Shown here: one piece after another, positions 41,301-52,607 of the stretch
How the letters are laid out: the number at the start of each line of letters is the position of its first letter
Position numbering within the stretch: position 1 is the first letter of the stretch
Source of the DNA: Apostichopus japonicus
Taxonomy: Eukaryota; Echinodermata; Holothuroidea; Aspidochirotida; Stichopodidae
NCBI RefSeq assembly: GCF_037975245.1
Contig: NC_092579.1
Coordinates: forward strand, 14,704,178 to 14,768,177
Direction: 5' to 3'
DNA length: 64,000 nucleotides
Notes under the pieces: model-generated
Databases searched by the model: none
Told to the model about the DNA's origin: nothing
Seen by the model: only the letters and a program-made list of their open reading frames with translations
Made by a program: the position numbers and the translations under genes

Positions 41301-44300
41301 CCTACGCCTATGCTTGTCACCACATCTACATGGTAGTATTTCTTAACCTGATTAAATGCAATGGGGGTTCATTAATGACCATTAATATAAATATACAATA
41401 CAAAATGTCAATGATATACAGGTGTAACTGCAATCTTGTGCATTTCCTTGATAAACTTTTATGATGCACCTCTTTCATTTCGCCCACCCAAAAAGAGCTG
41501 GTTTTCATATTCGGGGAAAAAAGGTGGGGGGGGGGAGAGGAGAGGGATCAAGCCATGATACAAACCAATGTTTATTGGTTGTAGCTGTCATGCTGTGAAA
41601 ATTTTCCAGTGGATGTGACTTCCCTGCCCTTTCCTCTCCCCTGTGTTGTAGACCAGTGCCATTGTACTACTGTAGTACCCTAATTCTTCACCCCCACCCC
41701 CACCCATCCACAATGTTAGGCCCTCCTCAATACAGATGGATGATCTTGTTATGAGATTATTGAGTACATTAATTTGCTACTTTATATTTTCCCAGCACTG
41801 CAGCCCAAAATCACTATGACTTTTTTTTTTTTTTCATGTGTTACGTTGTAATATGTATACAAAAATGATTTTGACTGCATGTACAGAGGTCACTTTTTCA
41901 TTTTCAATTTTTTTTTATAATTATTTTCCATCTGCTAGTCAAATAAACAGAAGTAAATTTGGCAGATCTTTTGCCAGCTCACTGCCCAACAGTAACATCT
42001 CTGTCATTTTGCAGTACCAAACTTCTTCATCCATTCATTCTGCTTGGTTTGAATTTTTTTATTTTGCTGTAGTCACTTACGTATACAACTGTGCATTCTA
42101 ATCTGTAAAGGTAAACTTCACTGTCTTAAATCCTCCATACTAAAGAAAAAAAAGAAAAATATTGATTTCCATCGCTTTCTGAGTCCTTTTGAAGAGTCAA
42201 ACAATGAGCCTCTACTTTATCACAATACAACGGCCTTCTTGCAATATTTGTTGCTTGTGAAAACGTCAATGCCTCAGAGAAAGAGAAATTGATGGATATG
42301 AGTTGGGGTGGTGGTGTAGACATTCACGTAAGAAACACACTGATGCAGAGAGAGCTAATCAGCTGATTCCGTTATAGAAGCAAACGCTTGGTTCTGGGAT
42401 CAATGATATGGTCTTTCAGCTCCTGTTTATACATCATTTCATGTAGGCCGGGGTGAGAGAGATACAAGCGTGGGCTTAAGAAGCAAATATAAAAGCTTCA
42501 TCTTGTAGGGTTGATCTTATTGATTTTTCTTGGCAAGCAAACCTACATGAAGGTAAAAAAAAAATTAGAGCTTTTCTCTTGCTATTAAAGATAACAAATA
42601 TCTTGCAGTCAGCTAATTAGGATAGATATGGCTTTACCTATGGACTTGCAAAGAAAACTTAATATCCTGTTCGACTTGGTGACAATTCACTAAAAACCGA
42701 TATATGTACAAAATTTAACAGTTTTGTAGTTTTGTTTGGTTTTCTAATCACTATCCCAAGTGGTTTACAAATGGATAGATAAACACCCATTCCCATTACA
42801 CACATCAATCAGTCACTGAAGAAGCTAGATGATCCAAGCCTTACTAAGAATCACTAAACACTGCCAATGTTTGCTGTCATTATTGCAGACTGGTGCGCAG
42901 CTGCGCTGATATGGACTGGTATATATATACAAACAACATGATTATGCTGTAATGTATGGTTTGGCATACAAGACACATTGTAAGTTTACCAAATTCAAAT
43001 ATGACTGATTGAATTACATTTTCAAGGAAACACAGGGGGGGGGGGGAGGTAGGCATGCATATTCAGTTATTTATATTAATTTGCCAGCTAGTTGGGACAA
43101 CATTTTAAATTAGGTTCTGTCAAATTATGCTTCAATAAGTGCTTGTATAGGGATAGTATGAGCAGTATATGGATATCATGTTTGTATTACATAAACAGGA
43201 GATTACCAGAGCTGTTATATTGTTTATGGCTGAATATCTTTAACAATCAGAAATAGCTATCAGCAAACATTACAAGTACTCAAAATTCTCCTGATTTGTT
43301 GGACAATGAAATATTGAGGCTAAAATTCTATTTTAAGTCATCCAGTTAAACCCCTACCGGCTCTACTAGTCTTCACGACCCGATCCATACTTATGTGCAT
43401 GACGAGATGATGAACATGCAGGAGCTAGGGTACACAGATAAAGGCTATATATAGTAGGCTATTCCTTTCATTAAGACAACACTTACCACTCGGCCCAGTG
43501 AAAACTTTTTGTTTGTCTGTAAATTTAGAATTAGAGGTAAGTGATCAGTTTGCTAACACTCTTCCTCCTCCCTAACAATGACCTAATTTGAGCTAACTTG
43601 TCTTCAATTGAGGAACAATAGATTATTTGCTTTTTTTTGTAAAGAAAAAAAATGGAGGTCCCTGGGAGCAAATATTAGTCCACTTATTTGAAGGAAAATA
43701 GATGCACAAACAGTGTGACATACAATACGTATCGGACAGACAACAAGAACACAGTAATATGCAAAGATATATAGCTGCCCATAAGAGTATTGATCCATGG
43801 ATAGGTCTAAATGCAAGATGTATGTGTCTATAAGGGTCTTGAGTTCCATTATAGAGTTACATTGTTGGCAATGGTGTAGGAACAGAAAGGGTTGAGAATG
43901 GGGAGATTGGTCAGAGGGTTCAATTGTATGTCTTCAGGTGAAAAGTGCATAACACAGATAGTAAATATATGCAGGGGCACAACCATGTATACATCTGTGG
44001 GGCTTTAGCCCCCCCCCCCCTCCCCACAGAATTTTCTCTTTTTCAAATAATGAGGTAACTCTACGTAGTCCACAGGCAGACAGATATATATAGTGGTGGC
44101 CCAGCCAAGGCAATCTGGGGGGGGGGAGGAGAACTAGGGGACAAGGCATATTGTTTGGGGGAGGAAAAATATAACACTGATATGGGGGAAGGGTTTCCTC
44201 TCCCCTCTGGGAATTTTTCTACAAGTAAAGTTAATTAGATGCAAATTGTTATTTTTCATTGGAAGTTGTTTCTAATATCAACATTTAGCCTACTTCTATA

Positions 44301-44968
44301 TATTTGTGATATGTAGCAGATCTGATTGGGGGCAACTGGGGGGGGGGACAATTGCTCCCTCATGCCCCCCACCCCTGTGAATGCTGGTTTGAAGCATACT
44401 TGGCAAGTGAGTCGATACATGGTTGAGTTAAGATTGGGTAGGGGGAGGGGGGGGGTGAGGGGGCAAGTGTCAGACCTGGTTATGTGGTGGTAAAATATCT
44501 GCCTTTTGGAGCACCAAGCCCAGCAGGGAACCATTGCAATGAAAATTACATCTAGTTGTAAGTAAACACATCAAGAACCTGAAGACTTCCAATATAACTT
44601 CCACAACATCATAAAATTAACATTTCTTCATAATTAAGTCAGTGATACTTTGGTCTACATCAAACTAAAGTGTCTGTCATAACCACATTTACAGTTTTCA
44701 CAATTACAAAATAAAATTATAACAGATTTTTAAGGGGCTTAAAACACCGCTAAAAATTCATGTCTAAACTTAAGCCACAGTACTATGGCACAATTTTTTT
44801 CTTTGCCTCCTTTATGTTATATTGTTTAAGTTTATTTATTTAATTTCACAGACAATGTGTGGCACTGTGACATGAAAAGCAACCTCAAGTTATAACTTGC
44901 CATGACCCATGTAACAGCCCTACTACAGAAATTTAGTTTAACCTTGTAGTTCAGCATTTGACCTGTTA
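41301..44968. other. Intergenic; G/C homopolymers, no gene
   Basis: Several long G or C runs (about 41526-41535, 43035-43046, 44010-44022, 44117-44127, 44339-44347). At 43975-44130 a GGGGCTTTAGCCCC block is followed by GTGGTGGCCCAGCC, reminiscent of the hAT-like ends elsewhere in the window, but no paired ends were found. No coding region is supported. Confidence 0.5.
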
Positions 44969-46200
44969 CAGTGGCGGCGGAACCGGGGGGGCTTGGGGGG
45001 GCTCAGCCCCCCCAATGAAAAAGTTGAGGGGGCAAATGCATGATAAACCCCCCCAATATTTACCAAGGCTCCGAAACGTGCATCTGCCCATTTTTTAATG
45101 CATACTTGTCGATCTGTCAGATGCACACGTATACTATATAGGTGTAATAATTAAATATGATAATTGGTTGTCTGTATCATGCCTCATCGAATATTAGTGT
45201 TTTAAATAAGAGGGTAATAAGCTAAATGCTACACTCATCAAAATTTGCGTTTACACTACGAGTACACGCAAGGCGTGGAACATGGCTCTATGTTTAAACG
45301 CAATCATTAAATGAACAAAACACAATATTAGCATTTCACCTGGACTGTATAGGGTACATGCATTCATGACATGATGACAGTGCTAGGTCATAGAAATTTG
45401 TTGGCAACTGCACATGGTTTTGGAATTACCCATTTGTTGACATTAAGAAATGCTTTCTGTTTTTTCTTATGACATTTATTTAATTTAGGGGCGTCGGAGC
45501 CGGTACGGGCAGGTCCGGCGAACGCCGGACCAATATTCACGACGCAAAAAAAAAAAGTAGGACTAAAAAATGGGGGAAAAAAATCTCGGAGGTATGTTTC
45601 AATAATTTTCAATAATGATGACGGCAAGTAGGCAAAATGTGACTACTCTGGCATGGCAGGGCCTTCTTTTCAAGCTCGGGAAGTATCATTTCCTGCAATC
45701 TGGGAGGCATATTTTCAAAATTTTCTCCATTACACTACGCGCCAACCATGGTGGCGCGTAACGTAGTTTGACATACCAAACGTCCCCCCGATAATTATGA
45801 TAGTTGGCCACACTCTGAACCGCCGTACCAATCAAAAATAGCTTCCGACGCCCTTGTAATTATTGCATTTAATTGCAAGTAGTAATTTACTACACTCAAA
45901 AACATCTTTACGAGTACACGTCGAGTAATAGCTACTCTCTTAAAACACCATCGAATATACAAATTACAATGTTTTTACAGATTTTTGCGTGCAATCTGAG
46001 AAATTGCAGGCTTGAGACCCATGTTTTAGGGCTAGGTATTCGCAGCATAAAACACTCGGGAAGTGCGGTTTCCGGCCATCTGGGGTGTTTGAAAAACCCA
46101 AAATTTTCTTGTACGCTCTGCGCCAACCAATGGTGGCGCTTCGCTTAGATAGTCTCCACATATTAGCCCCCCCAATAATTTTCCCGTTCCGCCGCGCCTG
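44969..46200. mobile_element. hAT-type nonautonomous DNA transposon, 1232 bp, with perfect 8-bp TSD
   Basis: The left end CAGTGGCGGCGGAACCGGG and the reverse complement of the right end CAGGCGCGGCGGAACGGGA form imperfect terminal inverted repeats. ACCTGTTA flanks both sides exactly (44961-44968 and 46201-46208). CA-starting ends plus an 8-bp duplication identify hAT. There is no transposase frame. The right part, read on the minus strand, carries the shared module: TATCTAAGCGAAGCGCCACC, the hairpin at 46120-46139, then AGCGTACAAGAAAATTTTGG and CGGAAACCGCACTTCCCG. A smaller related element appears to be nested inside. Confidence 0.92.
45486..45856. mobile_element. Probable nested hAT-like element inside the 44969-46200 transposon
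   Basis: The left end TAGGGGCGTCGGAG and the reverse complement of the right end CAAGGGCGTCGGAAG match over GGGCGTCGGA. The interior has a diverged version of the shared module, with a near-perfect palindrome at 45739-45757 (GCGCCAACCATGGTGGCGC) and a CTCGGGAAGT...TTTCCTGCAATCTGGGAGG-like stretch. Target-site duplication is not convincing in the AT-rich flanks (ATTTAATT against TAATTATT). Confidence 0.55.
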
Positions 46201-46208
46201 ACCTGTTA

Positions 46209-46306
46209 CCCTACATATACAGATATGTTGTCTGATGAGTTGTCTGATGATCGCCCAACGCATGAAACTCTGGGAAACAACTACTAGTGTTCCATTATAG
46301 TCTCAA

Positions 46307-46337
<31 letters not shown>

Positions 46338-49300
46338 CTACTGTATTTGTTTCTTCTCATTAGTTCTATCATAGTGGGATGTACATAGCTACTCACCACA
46401 CAGAAACTGTCAAGTCATATGCACTGTCTGCATCTTGCAGTTTGAGCATACCCATTGATTTTCCCACTTCCATTGTATTTGGTACATAAAGATCCTTTCG
46501 ATCTATATTTGCAGAATGCCTTGAAGTTTCGCTCATTGGTCAAGTCATTGTATTGCAACAATCCTATGTACAACACGGCTGGTATGTTGCAACAAGTTGC
46601 AACAGGAAAGCAGCGTATGTCATGCATGTCAATGAACACTCCCTCTCCCCCCACCACTGCTGCCCCAGGTGCACCCACTTTTCTCATCTCTTCCCCTTGT
46701 ACCAGCACCCATGTGGGCCTCATTAAGAATTACTTCAAGCCTCATGCATGAATTTGTTTTAAAGTTGTTTTGGTTAATATCTATACTGATACAGTAATAA
46801 ATTTAATTGTCCCTATATATCCAACTATGGATGATATGACAAAGGATGAATTCCTGTTGTCCTCTCCAAATATATCATGGACCAACTTGGTTCTTTTTTC
46901 CAACAATATAAGAGAATAAACTGCCACCCCTCCCCCTCCCTCCCAAACAATCACATATCAGCCTTCTCTTAAGTCATTTTGTTTTACCATTATTCATCCT
47001 AGAGAATCGGAAAGTCTCGATTTTCCAGCTATAGCTCATCGCAGCTCACTTTACAAGTAATTTTTGCTAATTCCACAATCCATGATTGGCTCTCTCACCT
47101 CGAATGACTTATAGAGACAGCCTGTCATCAAAAGTGAAGCCTCCCAAATTATCCATCCACTTTCAATGCTCATACCAAAGAATATGATAATGCCGAAATC
47201 ACTCTCTAAAATCCATTTACAGCCCTAGAAACTCACATCAGCTTTCTGGTGGTCTATGGGGAAATTTTCTGTCCTGAACTGTTGAAAGTTTTCCTAATGA
47301 GTCAATGGCAACTTAAAGTGATGGGATTCCATTTTATACTTTCTAAATATTCATTTCAAGTTCTAAGAACATATTATTAGGTGTTTCAGTGTTAAAAAAA
47401 ATTAAATTTTCTTCAAACTTGATAGCACACTAGAAGCAAAGTTTGGAAATGTTCCTGCTAATAGCTGGTTCAGAAGGACAACAGATTGATATTTCAATTG
47501 TTGTTATAATTCCTCAGGTTGACAGCTCTAAATATCGCTTGTACTTGTTGTCCAACCCCCAACCCCCCTCCCCCACCCCCTCCCCCCGGAACAAAAAGAA
47601 GTAAAGTAACCACTTTAGAAGCTACTGTGCAACAGTTTAGTAAATACTTCATTTAAATATGCTACAAAGTCAAATAATGGCAACATCATTTTCAATCTTT
47701 AACAAGCATTTTACAGCCATCCTCAAAGCACTTTTCCTGTCCGAGATGTTCTTTTGTGCTACTCAGAGGGATATGCCGGTGGCAGACAATGACATTCTTT
47801 TGTGCTACTTAGAGGGATATGCCGGTTGGAGACAATGACATTCTTTGTGCTTCTCTGAGGGATATGCAGGTGGCAGACATTGTGTGACACACCTACATCC
47901 AAAAGAAAAATATTCTGCAATTGTTGAAAACCAGTTCAGTTGAAATCCCAATCTCATTTTCTTGTCCTTATGATGTGGTTGATGAAATGTAACCCATTTT
48001 GATTGGCTTAACCTTTGATTCTACCCTGGAGTGGATCACAGAAATGTTTTGTTTTTAAATCTTATAATGGCAAACATTCTTCAAACGCTTCGGTTTCCTA
48101 TAATACTCTCTTGTTGGTTTATCCTTGAAACCTGACACATCTGAAATGTTATACAAGCTGTTAAGGTGGTCTGTATTTAGAGCTTCATCAAAATATCACT
48201 GTTTTGAAGTAATATTATTTTCCTATGTGAAAGAGTGAGTTAAATAACATTAAGAAAAGTGTTTTAAAAAAACTTAAGCCGTGAAGACAACATTAAACAA
48301 CTCTGCTGTTTGTTGCCAGATAAATTATTACGAAATACCACCAAATTTGGAAATTCATATCTTCACAACACAAAATACTTCAGCATGTGATTTTGCCTAA
48401 GTACAGATACAGACAATTTCCACAATCCTGAATAAAGCAATCAACTTCAGTTATGGGAAGCTCCCTTTCACACTCCTCAATATCTGGCAAAACATTTCCT
48501 GGATTCAAACCTCTCCGAAAGTAATTCTGAAAACTCCAAACAAATTTTTAGTATGGTGAAATGCGAAACTATACTGGTAACCCATGGCGACATCACTCCG
48601 GAGTGTCTACATGTCTTACCTTGTTCTGATGGAATGTGTAAGATTTTATCGTCGAGTGTTTGTAGGAATACGTAGCACAGTTTCAGTTCTTTAGTCAGAG
48701 TGTCTGAAGAACTGACTTTCATCTCTTAGTTTATAAAATATGAACAACCAGACTGTTGCTATGCTGATATACGTCAGTCATCTTGTCATCACTTGTGATT
48801 TATTTTAAGTGGCTATCTAAATTATTCCATTGCTTCTTAAGCAGCTCTTCAAATTTGTAAAAACATGAAAGTATTTGGATACAGCCAGATGATTGTAATT
48901 ACATAATGAGCAAGGCATACACATTGGCTAGCATTTTCTACTAAAGTTATAGATTTTTTTTACTCAAAACATCTAGAACATATTATCTTTTCTATTTTTG
49001 GCTTGGTTGCATCTTCTTACTGAAAGTAGGCTGTCCCTTTAATGATCATTTTTCCCACTCCACCATGTTGCTCCATTTTCTACCATTAAAATGACAAATA
49101 TAAGATTCCCAACGGATTCCCAAAATACTTCCCCAATCATCATTTATGAATCGCAACGCTAATGGTAAAAATGATGACAATTCTTCATTCATATTATTTG
49201 TCATTATTTCCTTTTCGATGAAAGGCTTAATATAGTTATCGAAACCAAAGCAAAAAAGGAAGGACTTAACAAAATGATGAACTTTTTCAAGCAAGTACGT

Positions 49301-49997
49301 TGGCGAATAGAAGATCGGAAAATTGCTGTGTGGAAGGGGAGGGAATTCAGGAGAGGGAGGGGTGTGGAAGGGAGAGGATGTGGAAGGGGGATGCAGGAAG
49401 GGGGGGGGGACATTGTAGGGGGCAATTTTGTAACTTAGAAAAAGTAACAAAGACAAGTTCTGTGAAAGATATTTGTATATCTAAAGTGAGGGAGTTCCTC
49501 CAAGTATCACCGTCTCAAGACTTCACAATAAACAAAAAATATAGTTTCTGCAAACTTTAATCTTTTTAAGGTTCAAGGAATCCATTTCCATCAATATTGC
49601 ATTTGAAATGTGAATTCTCATGTTCTGTTGACCTATTTCCAAAGAAAGTTTATGTCAGGCTAACACCTCCTCCTCCTAATTCCCTTCAAAAATATCTTTC
49701 AAAAATGTTCAGATTACTAAGGATTTGTCAGAAGCTTCAGAATTATGAATGGGTTGGTGGGGGGGGGGAAGGGGGTTCATTTGTTTCCCCTCATGCCCCA
49801 GCTACATTGACAAACCAAGGAGATTACTTGGTTGAAAACAGATGGATTGATCAACAAATTTAGTAAGCGTAAACCTGGCAAATTACACTCCGCAACAGGA
49901 TAGAACAGACTCTTCTTGCCCTCATAGACCAAAGAATAAGATTCTTGACAAAAGTTTGTTTACCGACTCCAAACAGATATTGCTAAAGACATTTTGT
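46209..49997. other. Intergenic, no gene supported
   Basis: Contains a short (TA)n at about 46309-46334, a C-rich block near 47555-47590, and one tandem repeat listed separately. Open stretches of about 100-136 codons at 46415-46751 and 49046-49456 have no recognisable family. Confidence 0.5.
47749..47884. repeat. 46-bp tandem repeat, three units
   Basis: Units begin TTCTTTTGTGCT and contain GAGGGATATGCCGG and GGCAGACAATGACA. The third unit is slightly shorter and more diverged. Confidence 0.93.
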
Positions 49998-50187
49998 GGA
50001 GTGTTAGCTCAGTGCTTAACGCCGGTGGCTTCCAATCATAAGGTACCCAGTTCGAGTCACTCCAAGATTAATGTATGTCATCCAGTTACAGAGTTGTTGA
50101 CAATTGACAATAATTATGGACATTAAATATGAATGTAAGAGACTGACTTCGGTCAGCGTCTGTAAAAATAACTGCTGATTATATTAT
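49998..50187 (+). mobile_element. tRNA-derived SINE
   Basis: The 5' end GGAGTGTTAGCTCAGTGCTT contains an A box and pairs through GGAGTG with CACTCC at 50059-50063, before an A. A box B-like AGTTCGAGTCACTCC lies at 50049-50063. A roughly 120-bp non-tRNA body follows, ending CTGTAAAAATAACTGCTGAT with an AT-rich tail. Head, body and tail order is that of a Pol III SINE. The acceptor stem is intact, so the copy is not very old. Confidence 0.82.
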
Positions 50188-51155
50188 TTTTTAAATCTCA
50201 CTTTTCTTGAACATTTCCTTGAGTCCCCCCCTGGAGGCCTTTTGTTTATTTATTTACATCGTTAATTAATCATCTAAAAAAAACTCAGAGGACAACAAAT
50301 TGCACTTTGATTCAACAGATGACCAGAGGGAGTAAGCTAAAAATAGAGTACTAGGAAAATAATCTCCAAGAAGACCTTACTGTCTGAGATGAGAGTAAAA
50401 CCTGCAAATGTAAACCACAGACAGCAATGCTAACTTGTATGAAGGGTGGGGTAGAGTTTGCAATAAAGTACATAAGCAATAATGCATTAATTAACATGAA
50501 GATAATAACAGCTTTTTATTATCCTGTATTCTCCTTTAAAGCTCATACTTTGTTTTTATTTCCAACAGCTGCCTAGAACCCTAACCTCCAGAGGACAAAA
50601 GACATAAACAGTACCCTTCTAACTCCTACCCATGCATTACCCCTCCTTGAAATATTTCCTCCCCCTCCCCCATGCACACACCCCTCCCCTCCTCCAAAAT
50701 GGCAGACTTTTTAATCTTCATAGTACTTTGTGTAGATTTCCTATTTCAATACTAGTTTTCCAAAAAGGTTGAAACCTGTTAAATTAACCTTGAAATAAAT
50801 CCTGATTTTAATGTGAGTGTGAATAAATACCAGACTCTTTGTTGCAAAGAAGGTGACGCTTTTCTTACAATTTGCTTGCGATTCATTTCTGAATTTAGAA
50901 GTGACATTTGAAATTGAAACAATAATATCAAGCATAATGCTCCCTGAAAATTAAACAAACCTTTTTCAGTGTCTAATGTCTATTTGGGCTAATTTTGTTC
51001 ATGTTGGATAGAAAAACCAGACCAATATTTTTGTGTTGTTGCTGTAGAACTAGCAGTGTAAACTGTGCATTACAATGAACCAATAGTAACATGTATGCAG
51101 AACACCACTGTATAAAGAAAAGATGCACACAGTCTATTATAATTGTAGATGAACG

Positions 51156-51188
<33 letters not shown>

Positions 51189-52607
51189 AATATAGGGCTA
51201 TGATCAGTGTAATGAGTACATTAGAAGATTAATATGTAGAACAACATATTTCTAACCTCAACCCATTTAAGGTGTATGAAATAAATTTTCAAACAATATG
51301 GTTATTATCTGTAAATTTGGTGAGATTAAATGCTGGTAAACCATGAAATTTCAAAAGAAGCAATTGACAAGAAATCTTTCCATAAAAAATTCAGACATGT
51401 GATCTCATGAGGGACAGTAAAGACCTTTGGCTTCAAATGATCAAAAGCTATTAGTTTGCAGTATCATAGCTACTGTTGCTATGTAAACATTTGCTCTCAA
51501 ATGTGTCTTATGATAGCAATATGTGAAATGGCTCACTAAGGTTAGTTTGAAAACAACCTGTATCAAACTACTCCAAGGTAAAACATATATATACATATAT
51601 ACATATATATATATGCATGAAAAGGGAGAGATTATGCGAGGTTTGTGACAGACAAGGCTGAGAATAATAGGTAAGTACACAATTCTCATCTTGATTTTTA
51701 GCCAAATTTTGTTCATGATGTTTGATGTTGCATATCTGTATTAATTTTACTATGAAACTGATGTAAAAAGAAATCAACTGACAATCTATGAAAAATTTCT
51801 GATTTCCAAATTTTGTATTAAATCTTTGTACATGTTTTTTTCTTTTGACATAAATGAAGGGATTCAACAACTAATTTGGCTTCAATAATTCCAGAGGACA
51901 CTATTTTGTCAAGTTGCTTCACTGAAAAATGATTCACATTTGCGAGGTCCTCACTCTCTTCACAACTGCTCAAATGATTCAAAACATAAACACGATGTCG
52001 GTAGATTTTGGCTTCCATCCGAGGGAGTCAATAGAAAAAGTCACAGAAGAAAAACTGTGATTTGTAATGCAAAAAGATTCAGTAGCTATAAAACTAGTCT
52101 TCGAACATTGAAAATTCTTCAGCCAATACCCAAATACAATTGAATATTCACATATTGGGGAGTTCTAGATATTGATATGGCTGAAAACGTTCTTGAAACA
52201 ATGAGTTGAGACTTTGCATGTTTCATCTTTTCAACAGGAAATATCATTCAAGGTATGACAGTGGAAGGAGATGTTAAACAACTGACCATACATGAATAAA
52301 CACCTCGATTCGTGATGGATGAAGTTAATTTGAATAAACAGCATATATCTCTAAGTATGTCTCCTTCCACACACTGCCACTGAGAATGAACACCACTCCC
52401 AGTAGAGACTGAGTCTTTACATTAATATCAACATAGTGTACTAAACTACCTGCTTTCTTGCCTCCAGCGACATTCAAGGAGCAAATTATCCTTTTATCAC
52501 CTTACTGAGCTAACAACTCATCTTCATCCTCCCTGGTACAATCAGATCCATATGCATGATTATACTCTGAAATTCAGTCTTCTTCTTCGATTACTTAAAG
52601 TTTCTCT
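50188..52607. other. WBP11 3' flank and intergenic sequence
   Basis: Includes (TA)n at about 51164-51190 and an ATATAC-type repeat at 51587-51615. The WBP11 3' UTR should lie in the right part; I saw no clear minus-strand poly(A) signal. No other coding region. Confidence 0.5.

Noticed and set aside
45478-45864. 8-bp target duplication for the nested element
   Set aside because: Flanks ATTTAATT and TAATTATT do not match well and the region is AT-rich, so it would be over-reading.
46415-46751. About 100-codon frames on both strands
   Set aside because: Overlapping frames and no domain or splice signals I can defend.
49046-49456. 136-codon minus-strand open frame
   Set aside because: N-terminal half is low-complexity Pro/Ser from a purine-rich tract; no recognisable domain.
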